NCBI GenBank assembly: GCA_000468055.1
Contig: KI260561.1
Span: forward strand, 211,456 to 275,455
Direction of reading: 5' to 3'
Source: Treponema lecithinolyticum ATCC 700332
GTDB taxonomy: Bacteria > Spirochaetota > Spirochaetia > Treponematales > Treponemataceae
DNA: 64,000 nucleotides
How positions within the stretch are numbered: the stretch's first letter is position 1; every line of letters starts with the position of its first letter. Under the pieces are notes generated by a model. It did no database searches, had not been told where the DNA came from, and worked only from the letters and a program-made list of their open reading frames with translations. Of this stretch, positions 17,141 to 26,057 are shown piece after piece. Made by a program: the position numbers and the translations under genes.

Positions 17141-17687
17141 AAGTGCGGAAAAACTCGATTTTGAGCTATGGTTGTCGCAACCCGTATTTTTGCACTGTGA
17201 ACCGAAAAAGTTAAAAACATATTATACACAGAGTGTTTTGTACGCCCGGCGTTTGGCATCCAAGTATCCGTTATCGGAAAAAAATGTTTTTAGCTCAATA
17301 TTTGATTTGGGAGTAACGAATATTACCCCTTATACGGAAACCGAAAAGTGCTTACGAACCGATAAAGCCTATTACGAAATCGATAATGCTTCCATTCACT
17401 GGAACGATGATTTTCCGCTTAAAATAAAAAGCGATATTCGAAACGGCGTATTGGACGGTGCTAAAAGAATTCAAGCTGCGCTTTTGTTTCATGAAGCCTT
17501 TCATCATATTGAAGAATATAAAGAAAAACCGACGGATGTATATTTGCAGCAGATGTTTGGACTCCGTTTTTTTTCTTTGTTTAGAGAACTTGCGGCTTTT
17601 GCTTTTGTAAATGCGCAGATGAAAAATTATTGCTGTCAGTGGATAGACTTTTACTGGCGGGAACAAAAAAATGAAGCAGTGCGGTAA
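17118..17687 (+). CDS. small HExxH putative metallohydrolase
   Basis: This 189-residue protein overlaps the end of the FAD gene by 23 bases (a second ATG at 17121 is equally possible). It contains LLFHEAFHHIEE near residue 120, an HExxH zinc motif, followed about 30 residues later by FRELAAFAF, whose Glu could be the third ligand, as in gluzincin-type peptidases. There is no signal peptide or membrane segment. I do not recognise a named family. As the last gene of the cluster it might act on the same amide-type compound. Its 3' end overlaps the convergent recQ gene by 37 bases. Confidence 0.72.
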   Translation: MMKTALCKSAEKLDFELWLSQPVFLHCEPKKLKTYYTQSVLYARRLASKYPLSEKNVFSSIFDLGVTNITPYTETEKCLRTDKAYYEIDNASIHWNDDFPLKIKSDIRNGVLDGAKRIQAALLFHEAFHHIEEYKEKPTDVYLQQMFGLRFFSLFRELAAFAFVNAQMKNYCCQWIDFYWREQKNEAVR

Positions 17688-19108
17688 AAATCTTTTTTAG
17701 GGTTAATTGTGCCCGTTTTGATAAAAAAGTTAAGCAGCTCCGATACGTCGGGTGCTTCCCATATACGTATTCCCAGTTTTTCGGCGCTTAAGCGGTTTTG
17801 TTTTTCGCAAAAAGCTTGAACGGCTTCTTGCTTGCTGTAGCGCTTGCGGTTTTTGTGTATAAAACGGATAAAATCGTCTGCATCACGCGCGCTGTTAACT
17901 GCGGTTTTTTCGCATACATCGCATCCTGCGCAAGCAGTTTCTTCGCAGCCGAGTGCTTTTAAAAGTATGTTGCGCCGGCACATACCGGATTGTGCAAAGT
18001 CGGCGATTACACGCGCTCTGCTTGACGCATCCGTATCTTTTGCCTTAAAACCGTCTTGCGGCGACCACAGTAATACGGCTTTTGCCGGCGAACCGTCCCG
18101 TCCCGCGCGACCGGCTTCTTGCACATAAGCTTCCGCCGTATCAGGCGCATCGTAGTGTATAACAGTACGGATATCTTTTTTATCGACTCCCATGCCGAAT
18201 GCGCACGTGCTTACCAAAACACCGTCCGTTTTCGGGTAAAACCACTGTTCCGTATTTTCGCGCTCTTCGCGCGTTAAACCTGCGTGATAAAACTTCACCG
18301 TATCGCGCTCGTCGCGGCGGTATAAAAAATCGCGCAGCACGTGCGCAAGCTGTGAGCATCGGGTACGGCTTGCGCAAAATACAATTAAGGGTCTTTTTTC
18401 AGAAGCGGCGGCTTCAATCAAAGTGTTTTGTTTAAAAGCCGTGTGCATAACGTAATAGCGGATGTTCGGCCGGTCGGTTTCGCCTCGCATAATGTATGCG
18501 CTTCCTGCAAACAGTATTTCGTTTATTCTGTTTAATACCGTATCGGAAGCCGTTGCCGTAAAAGCGGTAGTTGTTTTACAGTGCAGTTTTTGTATAATCG
18601 TACCCAGTGTCGTATACGCCGGGCGAAAACTGTCGCCCCATTCCGAAACACAGTGAGCTTCGTCTACCGCAACGTGAGCTATACCGCATTCTGCAAGGCG
18701 TTCGACTAAAGCGCCGTTTTGCAGCGTTTCGGGGTTGGTTAAAATAAATCGGGTTCCTGTTTTTATACGCTTAAAGCATTCTTCACGCTCTTGTGCGCTT
18801 TGTCCGCCGCGCAAAACAACCGCGTCCAAGTCCAGTTTTTTCAGTCGCCCGAGCTGGTCGTTCATTAAAGCTAAAAGCGGATAGATAATAAGCGTTGCGC
18901 CCGGCAAAAGTACTGCAGGAATCATAAAGCACAAGGATTTACCCGCTCCGGTCGGAAGCAGTACGATTTGTCCGCCGCGCTCTTCGTTTTGGTAAGCGTC
19001 CATAATGTGGGCGATTACCATGCGCTGCCACGGATATAAATAGGGTATGTTAAATACTTTTTGTGCGGTTTCGTGTACGTTGTCGCCTACGGCAAAAGGC
19101 GCGCACAT
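17651..19108 (-). CDS. recQ: RecQ-family ATP-dependent DNA helicase
   Basis: This 485-residue 3'-5' DNA helicase shows Walker A LPTGAGKSLCF (about residue 50), the DEAH box VDEAHCVSEWG, the motif VI region EAGRAGRDGSPA and a RecQ zinc-binding cluster CRRNILLKALGCEETACAGCDVCE near 390-415. The RQC and HRDC domains found in longer RecQ proteins are missing or very reduced. It starts seven bases after the guaB stop and probably shares its transcript, with no close promoter of its own. Confidence 0.93.
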   Translation of the reverse strand: MCAPFAVGDNVHETAQKVFNIPYLYPWQRMVIAHIMDAYQNEERGGQIVLLPTGAGKSLCFMIPAVLLPGATLIIYPLLALMNDQLGRLKKLDLDAVVLRGGQSAQEREECFKRIKTGTRFILTNPETLQNGALVERLAECGIAHVAVDEAHCVSEWGDSFRPAYTTLGTIIQKLHCKTTTAFTATASDTVLNRINEILFAGSAYIMRGETDRPNIRYYVMHTAFKQNTLIEAAASEKRPLIVFCASRTRCSQLAHVLRDFLYRRDERDTVKFYHAGLTREERENTEQWFYPKTDGVLVSTCAFGMGVDKKDIRTVIHYDAPDTAEAYVQEAGRAGRDGSPAKAVLLWSPQDGFKAKDTDASSRARVIADFAQSGMCRRNILLKALGCEETACAGCDVCEKTAVNSARDADDFIRFIHKNRKRYSKQEAVQAFCEKQNRLSAEKLGIRIWEAPDVSELLNFFIKTGTINPKKDFYRTASFFCSRQ

Positions 19109-19115
19109 AATTCGC

Positions 19116-20621
19116 TTACTCTGCCCGTATTGTGGTATTTTTTACCACAACGTCGTGAGAAGAGCCTTCTGCAATCGACGCTTGCGATACCAGCGTTATT
19201 TTTGCCTTTTGCTGCAATTCGCTTATACTTAAAGCGCCGCAATTGCACATAGTGTGGCGTATTTTACTCATGCTCACGTTTACGTTGTCGTGTAAACTCC
19301 CCGCATAAGGAACGTAAGAATCCACACCTTCTTCAAACGACAATTTTGATTCGCCGCCCATGTCATAGCGCTGCCAGTTGCGTGCACGGTTGGAACCTTC
19401 TCCCCAATATTCTTTAACGTAGTTTCCGTTTATTATCAATTTGTTTGTGGGACTTTCGTCAAAACGGGCAAAATAACGTCCGAGCATAACAAAGTCTGCT
19501 CCCATTGCCAAAGCAAGCGTTATATGATAGTCGTGCACTATGCCGCCGTCGGAGCACAGGGGAATGTATACGCCGGTTTTTTGAAAATATTCGTCGCGTG
19601 CTTGTGCCACTTCAATAACGGCGGTGGCTTGTCCGCGTCCTATGCCTTTTTGCTCGCGCGTTATACAAATAGAACCGCCGCCTATGCCGATTTTTATAAA
19701 GTCCGCCCCGGCTTCGGCTAAAAATAAAAAGCCTTCTTTATCTACAACGTTTCCCGCGCCCACGCGCACTTTTTCGCCGAATGTGCGATGTATGTCTTTG
19801 AGCGCGCGGCTTTGCCATTCGCTAAAACCTTCGGAAGAATCCAAACACAGCACGTCTACTCCCGCTTCAAGCAATGCGGGAACGCGTTCCATGTGGTCTC
19901 TGGTATTTATGCCGGCACCTACAATATAGCGGCGCTGAGCGTCGAGCAATTCAAGCGGATGTTCTTCGTGAGAAGCGTAATCTTTGCGGAATACCATAGC
20001 GGTAAGGCAGCCGTTTGGTGCAACAATGGGTAAACAGTTGAGTTTGTGCTTCCAAATAAGGTCGTTTGCTTCGCTTAAGCTGATACCGTCTTTTCCCGTT
20101 ACCAAAGAGGAAAGCGGGGTCATATAATCTTTTATGAGTGCATCTTCGCTCGTGTGCGTTATGCGGAAATCCCGCCCGGTTAAAATGCCTGCCAGTTTGC
20201 CCTGTGCGCTTCCGTCTTCGGTTATGGCAATCGTTGAATGTCCCGTTTGTGCGGTTAATGCGAGCGCTTCTTTGAGTGTTTGGTCGGGGCGTAAATTGGA
20301 ATCGGAGGGAACAAAGCCCGCTTTGTATTTTTTTACTTTGGATACCATTTGCGCTTGTTTTTCTATGGGCTGCGATCCGTAGATAAAGGAAATGCCGCCT
20401 TCTTTTGCCAGCGCGATTGCCATTTTGTCGTCGGAAACCGATTGCATAACGGCTGACACCAGCGGAATGTTTACGTGTAAATCGGATTGCTCGCCTTTTT
20501 TAAATTTTACGACAGGGGTGCGCAAATTGACTTGTGCGGGAATGCAATGCGCCGGAGTATAGCCGGGAATCAATAAATATTCGGAAAAAGTGTGTGATGT
20601 TTGTTCGAAAAAATATGCCAT
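19116..20621 (-). CDS. guaB: IMP dehydrogenase
   Basis: This enzyme oxidises IMP to XMP with NAD, the committed step to GMP. It has 501 residues, with the (beta/alpha)8 catalytic barrel interrupted by two CBS domains at about 95-220. The active-site loop [17 protein letters not shown] holds the catalytic Cys, and [24 protein letters not shown] provides the phosphate site. The start ATG has no Shine-Dalgarno, but a consensus promoter (TTGACA, 17 bases, TATAAT) ends five bases before it, so the mRNA should be leaderless. It is divergent from purB, which serves the AMP branch. recQ follows on the same strand. Confidence 0.96.
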   Translation of the reverse strand: MAYFFEQTSHTFSEYLLIPGYTPAHCIPAQVNLRTPVVKFKKGEQSDLHVNIPLVSAVMQSVSDDKMAIALAKEGGISFIYGSQPIEKQAQMVSKVKKYKAGFVPSDSNLRPDQTLKEALALTAQTGHSTIAITEDGSAQGKLAGILTGRDFRITHTSEDALIKDYMTPLSSLVTGKDGISLSEANDLIWKHKLNCLPIVAPNGCLTAMVFRKDYASHEEHPLELLDAQRRYIVGAGINTRDHMERVPALLEAGVDVLCLDSSEGFSEWQSRALKDIHRTFGEKVRVGAGNVVDKEGFLFLAEAGADFIKIGIGGGSICITREQKGIGRGQATAVIEVAQARDEYFQKTGVYIPLCSDGGIVHDYHITLALAMGADFVMLGRYFARFDESPTNKLIINGNYVKEYWGEGSNRARNWQRYDMGGESKLSFEEGVDSYVPYAGSLHDNVNVSMSKIRHTMCNCGALSISELQQKAKITLVSQASIAEGSSHDVVVKNTTIRAE

Positions 20622-20626
20622 ATATA

Positions 20627-20655
20627 ATTATATGGCATAGCTTAATTGCTGTCAA
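20627..20655 (-). promoter_or_regulatory. consensus sigma-70 promoter of guaB
   Basis: On the minus strand TTGACA (20655-20650), a spacer of exactly 17 bases and TATAAT (20632-20627) match the consensus in all 12 positions. The ATG at 20621 begins six bases after the -10, so the predicted transcript starts at about the start codon. This is the clearest leaderless arrangement in the window. Confidence 0.9.
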
Positions 20656-20686
20656 TTGCGGGGTTGCATTGTGTTGCTAGCGGATG

Positions 20687-20715
20687 ATGACATTACAAGC
20701 TTTTCGTGTTATAGT
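20687..20715 (+). promoter_or_regulatory. promoter of purB
   Basis: ATGACA (20687-20692, 5 of 6), 17 bases, TATAGT (20710-20715) with a TGT extended -10. The ATG is 10 bases after the -10, leaving a leader of about four bases. It lies back to back with the guaB promoter in a 104-base gap. Confidence 0.75.
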
Positions 20716-20725
20716 TTTTGCTGTT

Positions 20726-22162
20726 ATGGAAACGCGCAATATATTTTTTAACATTTCGCCGCTGGATCACCGCTATTCGTTGTCGGAAGAACAGCTTTTT
20801 AATACATTGTCTTCTTATGTGTCCGAGCAGGCAGCAATTATGTCCTGCGCCCGAGCAGAAATCGCACTCGTTAAAGCTCATCTTGCCGTGCGTTCCGTTC
20901 TTGATAAAAAAACGGAGCGCATGCTCGACGAAGCGGTACAAAACATCGACTGTTCGCGCGTGTACGAAGAAGAAAAAAAGACCAAGCACAGTATGCGCGC
21001 TTTAGTAAACGTGCTTAAAACAATGCTTCCGGAAAACATAGCTTCGTTTGTGCATTTGGGAGCCACCAGTGTCGATGTTTTGGATACGGCACTTGCCATG
21101 CGCATGAGAGACTGTATGCAAGGTGCGGTTTTACCCGTGCTGCGTTCTCTTGAAAATGAATTGTGTACGATAGCTGAACGCGACAGCGATGTGCCGCAAA
21201 TAGGGCGTACCCACGGACAGCATGCGGTTCCCATTACCTTCGGTTTTGCCGTTGCCGAATATGTAAGCCGTTTGGGTAAATCGATCGGTGAAATAGAGCG
21301 TCTTTCGTGCGATTTACGAGGTAAGCTTTCAGGCCCGGTCGGCGCTTATAACGGCACATCTCTTTTGGTAAAAGATCCGGAAGAGCTTGAAAAGCGTTAT
21401 CTTGCATACGTAGGGCTTAAACCCTCCGAGTATTCCACACAGCTGGTGGAACCCGAATATCTTTTGCGTTTGCTTTTGGAGTGCAATGTTGCGTTCGGCA
21501 TTATAGCAAACCTTGCCGATGATTTGCGCAATTTGCAGCGAAGCGAAATAGGCGAAGTGTTTGAATATTTTGCCGGATCGCAAGTCGGTTCTTCCACTAT
21601 GCCGCACAAACGCAATCCGTGGAATAGCGAACACGTAAAATCTTTATGGAAAGCTTTTGCGCCGCGCGTGATGACTTTTTTTATGGATCAAATTTCCGAG
21701 CACCAGCGCGATTTAACCAATTCGGCAAGTCAGCGTTTTGTTGCCGATTATGTAGCAGGTTTTGCGCTTGCAGCCGAGCGTATGAAAACGATTGTTGCCG
21801 CTTTGCGCGCCGATACAGACACAATGCTGCGCAATTTGAATACTGCCGGCGGAAAAGTTAAGGGCGGTATTCTTGCAGAACCTGCCTATCTTTTGCTTGC
21901 AGAAAGCGGCGAATTGAATGCGCACGAAATTATTCGCTTAATTACGCTGGAAGCGGAAAAAACCGGCGCGGATTTTTTTGAAGTTTTGCAAAAACACGCC
22001 GACGTTTTTCAACGTATAAAATCTCAACTGGAAAAACTCGGCACAACCGATGTCTCTTCTTTTTTTGAACACCCCGAACGCTATTGCGGCATTGCCGCGC
22101 AAAAAGCGAGATGCCTTGCACAAAAATACCGCTTTTACGGTACAACGATGCAAAATTCGTAA
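20726..22162 (+). CDS. purB: adenylosuccinate lyase
   Basis: This 478-residue member of the fumarase/aspartase superfamily cleaves adenylosuccinate to AMP and fumarate (and SAICAR if de novo synthesis exists). Motifs: TSVDVLDTALAMR, GRTHGQHAVPITFG with the catalytic His, and the signature GSSTMPHKRNPWNSEHV with the catalytic Ser. I start at 20726 (METRNIFF); the frame is open 14 codons further, but those codons contain the promoter and resemble no family N-terminus. The gene is paired divergently with guaB, so the two branches from IMP lie side by side. Confidence 0.95.
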   Translation: METRNIFFNISPLDHRYSLSEEQLFNTLSSYVSEQAAIMSCARAEIALVKAHLAVRSVLDKKTERMLDEAVQNIDCSRVYEEEKKTKHSMRALVNVLKTMLPENIASFVHLGATSVDVLDTALAMRMRDCMQGAVLPVLRSLENELCTIAERDSDVPQIGRTHGQHAVPITFGFAVAEYVSRLGKSIGEIERLSCDLRGKLSGPVGAYNGTSLLVKDPEELEKRYLAYVGLKPSEYSTQLVEPEYLLRLLLECNVAFGIIANLADDLRNLQRSEIGEVFEYFAGSQVGSSTMPHKRNPWNSEHVKSLWKAFAPRVMTFFMDQISEHQRDLTNSASQRFVADYVAGFALAAERMKTIVAALRADTDTMLRNLNTAGGKVKGGILAEPAYLLLAESGELNAHEIIRLITLEAEKTGADFFEVLQKHADVFQRIKSQLEKLGTTDVSSFFEHPERYCGIAAQKARCLAQKYRFYGTTMQNS

Positions 22163-22174
22163 AATATTTTTGCG

Positions 22175-23656
22175 TTAAAATTCGGCAGACTTTGGCGTAC
22201 GGGGAAAGGGAATAACGTCGCGCAAATTTGCCATACCGGTTACATAGCGCAAAAGACGTTCAAAGCCTAAGCCGAAGCCCGAATGAACGACGCTTCCGTA
22301 TTTGCGCAAGTCCAAGTACCACCGATAGTCTTCGGGATTTAAGCCCAATTCCTTTATGCGCGACAAAAGCACGTCGTAGTTTTCTTCGCGCTGCGAGCCG
22401 CCGATTATTTCTCCGATGCCGGGAACCAGCACGTCAACTGCGCGCACGGTTTTGCCGTCGTCATTCAATTTCATGTAAAAGGCTTTGATGTCTTTGGGAT
22501 AGTCGTACACCATTACAGGCTTGTTAAACAGCTGTTCGGTTAAAAAGCGTTCATGTTCGGTTTGCAGATCGCAACCCCAAAACGCTTTGAACTCAAAGCG
22601 GCCGTTGTTTTTTTCAAGCTCTTTGACGGCGTCGGTATAGCTTATGCGCTTAAAATCCGATGAAGCGACTTTTTTTAGCGTATCGATGAGCCCCTTTTGA
22701 ATGCGCGCGTCAAAAAACGCCATATCTTCGCTGCATTTTGTAAGCGCCCAATTCACCAGATATTTGATAAAGTCTTCCGCCAAGTCCATGTCGTCGTCGA
22801 GGTCAAAAAAAGCCATTTCCGGCTCTATCATCCAAAATTCAGCCAAATGACGCGGCGTGTTCGAGTTTTCCGCACGGAAAGTGGGACCGAAAGTGTAGAC
22901 GCGCGAAAGGGCGGTTGCCCACGCTTCCGCTTCCAATTGTCCGGACACCGTTAAGTTTGCACTTTTGCCGAAAAAATCTTTGGTGTAATCCACGAGTTCT
23001 GCGGCTTTTTCGGCTTTCATTCCTTTTGCACCGGCGATGATGCCTGCTTCTGCAATCTTTTTTAAATCGAGTGTGGTTACTTGAAACATTTCGCCTGCGC
23101 CTTCGGCATCGCTTGCCGTGATAATCGGCGTGTGTACGTAGTTAAAGCCGCGCTCTTGAAAAAAGGTATGAACGGCAAACGCCATTTGGTTTCTCATGCG
23201 CCCTACCGCGCCGAACGCGTTGGTGCGCGGTCTTAAGTGGGCGATTTCGCGCAGGAATTCAAAACTGTGGCCTTTTTTTTGTAAGGGGTAGGTTTCCGCG
23301 CTCGCTTCTCCGAGCACGTCTATGCACTCGAGCGCAACTTCAACAGCCTGCCCCGAAGCGGGCGAGGGTATGAGTTTTCCCGAAGCGTGAACCGAAGCTC
23401 CGGTCGTTATTTTTTTCAGTTCGTTTTCAATGAGTTTGCAAGCGCCGTGCTCTATGCCGTGCATCGACGCGTTTTGGTTTGCGCTTGTGCTTTCGCGGTC
23501 GAAGGTTAGCTGAATCGAAGCGAAGCACGAGCCGTCGTTTACTTCGATAAAGCACAGATTTTTCGAATCACGTTTGGTGCGCACCCAGCCGTATATGTCT
23601 ACGGTTTTTCCGTCAGGTTTTGAAACAAGAATATCTTTAATCAATGTATGCTGCAT
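22175..23656 (-). CDS. asnS: asparaginyl-tRNA synthetase
   Basis: This 493-residue class IIb synthetase charges tRNA-Asn. The N-terminal OB fold (about 1-115) contains [18 protein letters not shown]. Class II motif 2 is [21 protein letters not shown] near 272-292 and motif 3 is [15 protein letters not shown] near the C-terminus. The ending [15 protein letters not shown] is typical. The ATG lacks a well-placed Shine-Dalgarno, and a -10 lies six bases upstream. The gene is convergent with purB, with 12 bases between the stops. Confidence 0.96.
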   Translation of the reverse strand: MQHTLIKDILVSKPDGKTVDIYGWVRTKRDSKNLCFIEVNDGSCFASIQLTFDRESTSANQNASMHGIEHGACKLIENELKKITTGASVHASGKLIPSPASGQAVEVALECIDVLGEASAETYPLQKKGHSFEFLREIAHLRPRTNAFGAVGRMRNQMAFAVHTFFQERGFNYVHTPIITASDAEGAGEMFQVTTLDLKKIAEAGIIAGAKGMKAEKAAELVDYTKDFFGKSANLTVSGQLEAEAWATALSRVYTFGPTFRAENSNTPRHLAEFWMIEPEMAFFDLDDDMDLAEDFIKYLVNWALTKCSEDMAFFDARIQKGLIDTLKKVASSDFKRISYTDAVKELEKNNGRFEFKAFWGCDLQTEHERFLTEQLFNKPVMVYDYPKDIKAFYMKLNDDGKTVRAVDVLVPGIGEIIGGSQREENYDVLLSRIKELGLNPEDYRWYLDLRKYGSVVHSGFGLGFERLLRYVTGMANLRDVIPFPRTPKSAEF

Positions 23657-23662
23657 AGCATA

Positions 23663-23691
23663 GTCATATCACCTTTTGCGCTTTTCTTCAA
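23663..23691 (-). promoter_or_regulatory. possible promoter of asnS
   Basis: On the minus strand TTGAAG (23691-23686), 17 bases and TATGAC (23668-23663) with a TGA extended -10; the ATG starts seven bases after the last -10 base. The hexamers are moderate, but spacing and position match the other leaderless promoters here. Confidence 0.5.
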
Positions 23692-23714
23692 GGCGCCTTC
23701 TTCTCTTTGCTTCC

Positions 23715-23743
23715 CTTGCTAAAACTCAAAAGCGTGCTATACT
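23715..23743 (+). promoter_or_regulatory. promoter of the aldo/keto reductase gene
   Basis: TATACT (23738-23743) with a TGC extended -10, and TTGCTA or CTTGCT around 23715-23721 as a weak -35. Six bases separate the -10 from the ATG at 23750, with no room for a ribosome site. Confidence 0.6.
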
Positions 23744-23749
23744 GTAGTT

Positions 23750-24616
23750 ATGGATAACAAAAAAAACGGAAAGCGCTGCTATACGCTGTCTTGCGGTGTT
23801 CGCATACCGAAAATCGGTTTCGGCACATACAAAGCCGCAGAGGGCGGCACGTCAAAGATAATCGCTCAAGCGATTGAAGCCGGTTATCGCTGTTTCGATA
23901 CGGCATCTTTTTATAAAACCGAAAAACACCTTGCCGACGCGGTAGAAAAAAGCGGAATTGAGCGAAAGGATTTTTTTTATATTTCAAAATTGTGGAAAAC
24001 CGACATGGGGCGCAAGAAAACAAAGGCTGCGTTTGAAAAAACGCTTTCGGCACTGCGCACCGATTACCTCGACTTATACCTTATCCATTGGCCGCTTCCG
24101 TTCATTCCTTGCCCCGATTGGGAAAAACTCGATGTTGAAACGTGGAGTGTTATGGAAGAACTTGTTGCACAGGGGCGTATACGGGCAATCGGTTTAAGCA
24201 ATTTTTTGCCGCATCATATTGAAAACATTGTACGCAATTGTAATATTATGCCTGCAGTAAATCAAATAGAATTTCACCCGGGCTATACGCAAGAAAGCAC
24301 CGTGCGCTATTGCAAGCGAATGGGCATACGGGTTTTGGCGTGGAGCCCCATAGGCAGAACCCGTATGCTTAACGATTCTTTAATTGTTTCGCTTTCGCAA
24401 AAATACCGGGTAAGCCCCGCTCAAATTTGTTTACGCTTTGCCGTGCAAAGGGGTATTATTCCCGTTCCAAAAGCGTCGTCCGTTGAACGCATAAAAGAAA
24501 ACCTTAATTTGTGGTCTTTTAAAATAGATGTGCAGGATATGCAGCGTTTGGAAAGCATGCCCCCGGCGGGCTGGTCGGGCGAACACCCCGACCGGGAACG
24601 CGTGTATTTTACTTAA
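23750..24616 (+). CDS. aldo/keto reductase
   Basis: This 288-residue NAD(P)H-dependent oxidoreductase has a TIM-barrel fold. The catalytic tetrad is visible: Asp and Tyr in FDTASFYKTE, Lys in FYISKLWKTD and His in LYLIHWPLP. The NADP-binding C-terminal strand reads IIPVPKASSVERIKENL. The closest general type is the 2,5-diketo-gluconate reductase/YvgN group that reduces small aldehydes such as methylglyoxal, but the substrate cannot be fixed from sequence. It stands alone, divergent from asnS and convergent with the Bax-inhibitor gene. Confidence 0.93.
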   Translation: MDNKKNGKRCYTLSCGVRIPKIGFGTYKAAEGGTSKIIAQAIEAGYRCFDTASFYKTEKHLADAVEKSGIERKDFFYISKLWKTDMGRKKTKAAFEKTLSALRTDYLDLYLIHWPLPFIPCPDWEKLDVETWSVMEELVAQGRIRAIGLSNFLPHHIENIVRNCNIMPAVNQIEFHPGYTQESTVRYCKRMGIRVLAWSPIGRTRMLNDSLIVSLSQKYRVSPAQICLRFAVQRGIIPVPKASSVERIKENLNLWSFKIDVQDMQRLESMPPAGWSGEHPDRERVYFT

Positions 24617-24644
24617 AACTGTGCGTGTATCGCGGTTTTACCCG

Positions 24645-24668
24645 ACCGGTGCGGATGCACGGTTTTTA
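24645..24668 (+). terminator. probable terminator after the aldo/keto reductase
   Basis: ACCGGTGC pairs with GCACGGT with one bulged G and loop GGAT, followed by a T-run. It is short but well placed, 28 bases after the stop. Confidence 0.55.
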
Positions 24669-24672
24669 AACT

Positions 24673-25374
24673 TTACCTGCGTTTTCCGAACAAGCGCAGC
24701 AAAGACAAAAAGATATTTATAAAATCAAGGTACAATTCCAGTGCACCGATAACTGCGATCTTTTTGAAATTATCGCTTCCGTCGGCATATACCGAAATAT
24801 TCATCAGTTTTTGAGTATCGTATGCGGTTAAACCGGTAAATACGACAACGGCAAGAATGGAAATAATCCAATCGAGCGAAGAAGAGCGCAGCAAAAGGTT
24901 TAATACCGAAGCGATGATAATTCCTATCAGCCCCATCAGCAAGTACCGTCCTGCCGAACGCAAATCGCTTTTTGTTTTAACTCCGTATAAACTCATACCG
25001 CCGAACATTAAAGCGCTTACTACAAACACTTTTGCAACGGCGTTCGGAGTGTACTGCAAAAAGATTGCCGAAAGAGTAATACCGTTAAACACCGAATAAG
25101 CGATAAAAGCGGTAAATGCCGTTGTGCTGCTCATTTTGCGGATTCCGGCTGAAAGCCAAAAAACCAAAGCAAACTCTCCGATAATCAAAGCGAAAAATAC
25201 GATCGGATTACCGAATATCAAGCGGAGCATAAAGGTGCTATGAGCCGTTACAAAAGCTGCCGCGCCGCTTATAGCGAGCGCCAGTACCATCCAGCCGTAT
25301 ACGCCGCTTATAAACTTGCGCCGTACATCTTCATTTGCCTGTTTAAGGCTGATTGTTTGAGTTGAATTATCCAT
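24673..25374 (-). CDS. Bax inhibitor-1/YccA family membrane protein
   Basis: This 233-residue protein has seven hydrophobic segments after a short soluble N-terminus (KQANEDVRRKFISGVYGWM). The segment ITLSAIFLQYTPNAVAKVF and the late AYDTQKLMNISVYADGSDNF with its Asp-rich pore region are typical of the BI-1 (UPF0005) family, which forms pH-sensitive calcium-leak channels in characterised members. The ATG follows a TTGACA promoter and has no close Shine-Dalgarno. It is downstream of the DUF4340 gene but has its own promoter. Confidence 0.93.
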   Translation of the reverse strand: MDNSTQTISLKQANEDVRRKFISGVYGWMVLALAISGAAAFVTAHSTFMLRLIFGNPIVFFALIIGEFALVFWLSAGIRKMSSTTAFTAFIAYSVFNGITLSAIFLQYTPNAVAKVFVVSALMFGGMSLYGVKTKSDLRSAGRYLLMGLIGIIIASVLNLLLRSSSLDWIISILAVVVFTGLTAYDTQKLMNISVYADGSDNFKKIAVIGALELYLDFINIFLSLLRLFGKRR

Positions 25375-25380
25375 ACTTAA

Positions 25381-25409
25381 AAGTTAACTCCCTTTAGTCT
25401 TTGTGTCAA
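25381..25409 (-). promoter_or_regulatory. promoter of the Bax-inhibitor gene
   Basis: On the minus strand TTGACA (25409-25404), 17 bases and TAACTT (25386-25381). Six bases lie between the -10 and the ATG at 25374, so the mRNA would again be leaderless. The -10 is weak, but the -35 is perfect. Confidence 0.6.
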
Positions 25410-25411
25410 GT

Positions 25412-26056
25412 TTATTTTTCAGCGGAAACTCCGCTTTCGGTTAAATCGGTAATGCCGTTCATCGAAGAAACTCCGTTGTCGGCGCTTTGACCGGGTTCGT
25501 TTGCGCTCATACTTTCATCGGCGTCGGCGGTTTTGTCATTTTCGTTTTCTTTTGCCGTAAGCTCTTCTTCGCTGCGGTCAAAGACGGCGCGTAAATCGCT
25601 TGAAGCAAGCAATACTGCTTCGTCTTTGTCGATCCGTATGTACGTTTGTGCCGATGTTTCGGCAGTTTTTCCGATGTACAAGGTGCGAAGTGTTTTTCCG
25701 TTTTTAGCTGCCGTTACCGTTATAAGGTTTTTTTCATCAAAGCCGAAACGTTCGGCAGCCGTTTTTTGCCGGCTTTCCGCCGAAACGGTTCCCAAAACGC
25801 GCACTTTTTGCACATTGTCGGCAATGCGCTCCGATACATAGCTTTCGGCTTTTACATTTTCGGCTAAAAACCATTCGCCGTCTTTTTTAGACAGCGTATA
25901 CGAACTGCCGTCTGCTTTTACTACGCTTATAAGATCCGCTTGTTCTTTGAGCACAAGATCGCGTACCGCATTTTTTCCCGAGCGTATCAATTGAAACGTA
26001 TAGGTAAGCGCTAAAACTGCAATAACCGCCAGTAAAATTATTTTTCGTGTATTCAT
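25412..26056 (-). CDS. DUF4340-domain membrane-anchored protein
   Basis: This 214-residue protein has an N-terminal membrane anchor (KIILLAVIAVLALTYTFQL) and a DUF4340 region with the pattern ...SYTLSKKDGEWFLAE, then AERFGFDE..LITVTAAKNGKTLRTLYIGKTA. The last 40 residues are acidic and low-complexity. The start lies one base from the stop of the GldG-like gene, so it is the fourth gene of this ABC operon. DUF4340 genes commonly follow Gld-type ABC genes; the function is unknown and it probably works with the GldG-like protein outside the cytoplasmic membrane. Confidence 0.88.
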   Translation of the reverse strand: MNTRKIILLAVIAVLALTYTFQLIRSGKNAVRDLVLKEQADLISVVKADGSSYTLSKKDGEWFLAENVKAESYVSERIADNVQKVRVLGTVSAESRQKTAAERFGFDEKNLITVTAAKNGKTLRTLYIGKTAETSAQTYIRIDKDEAVLLASSDLRAVFDRSEEELTAKENENDKTADADESMSANEPGQSADNGVSSMNGITDLTESGVSAEK

Positions 26057-26057
26057 A

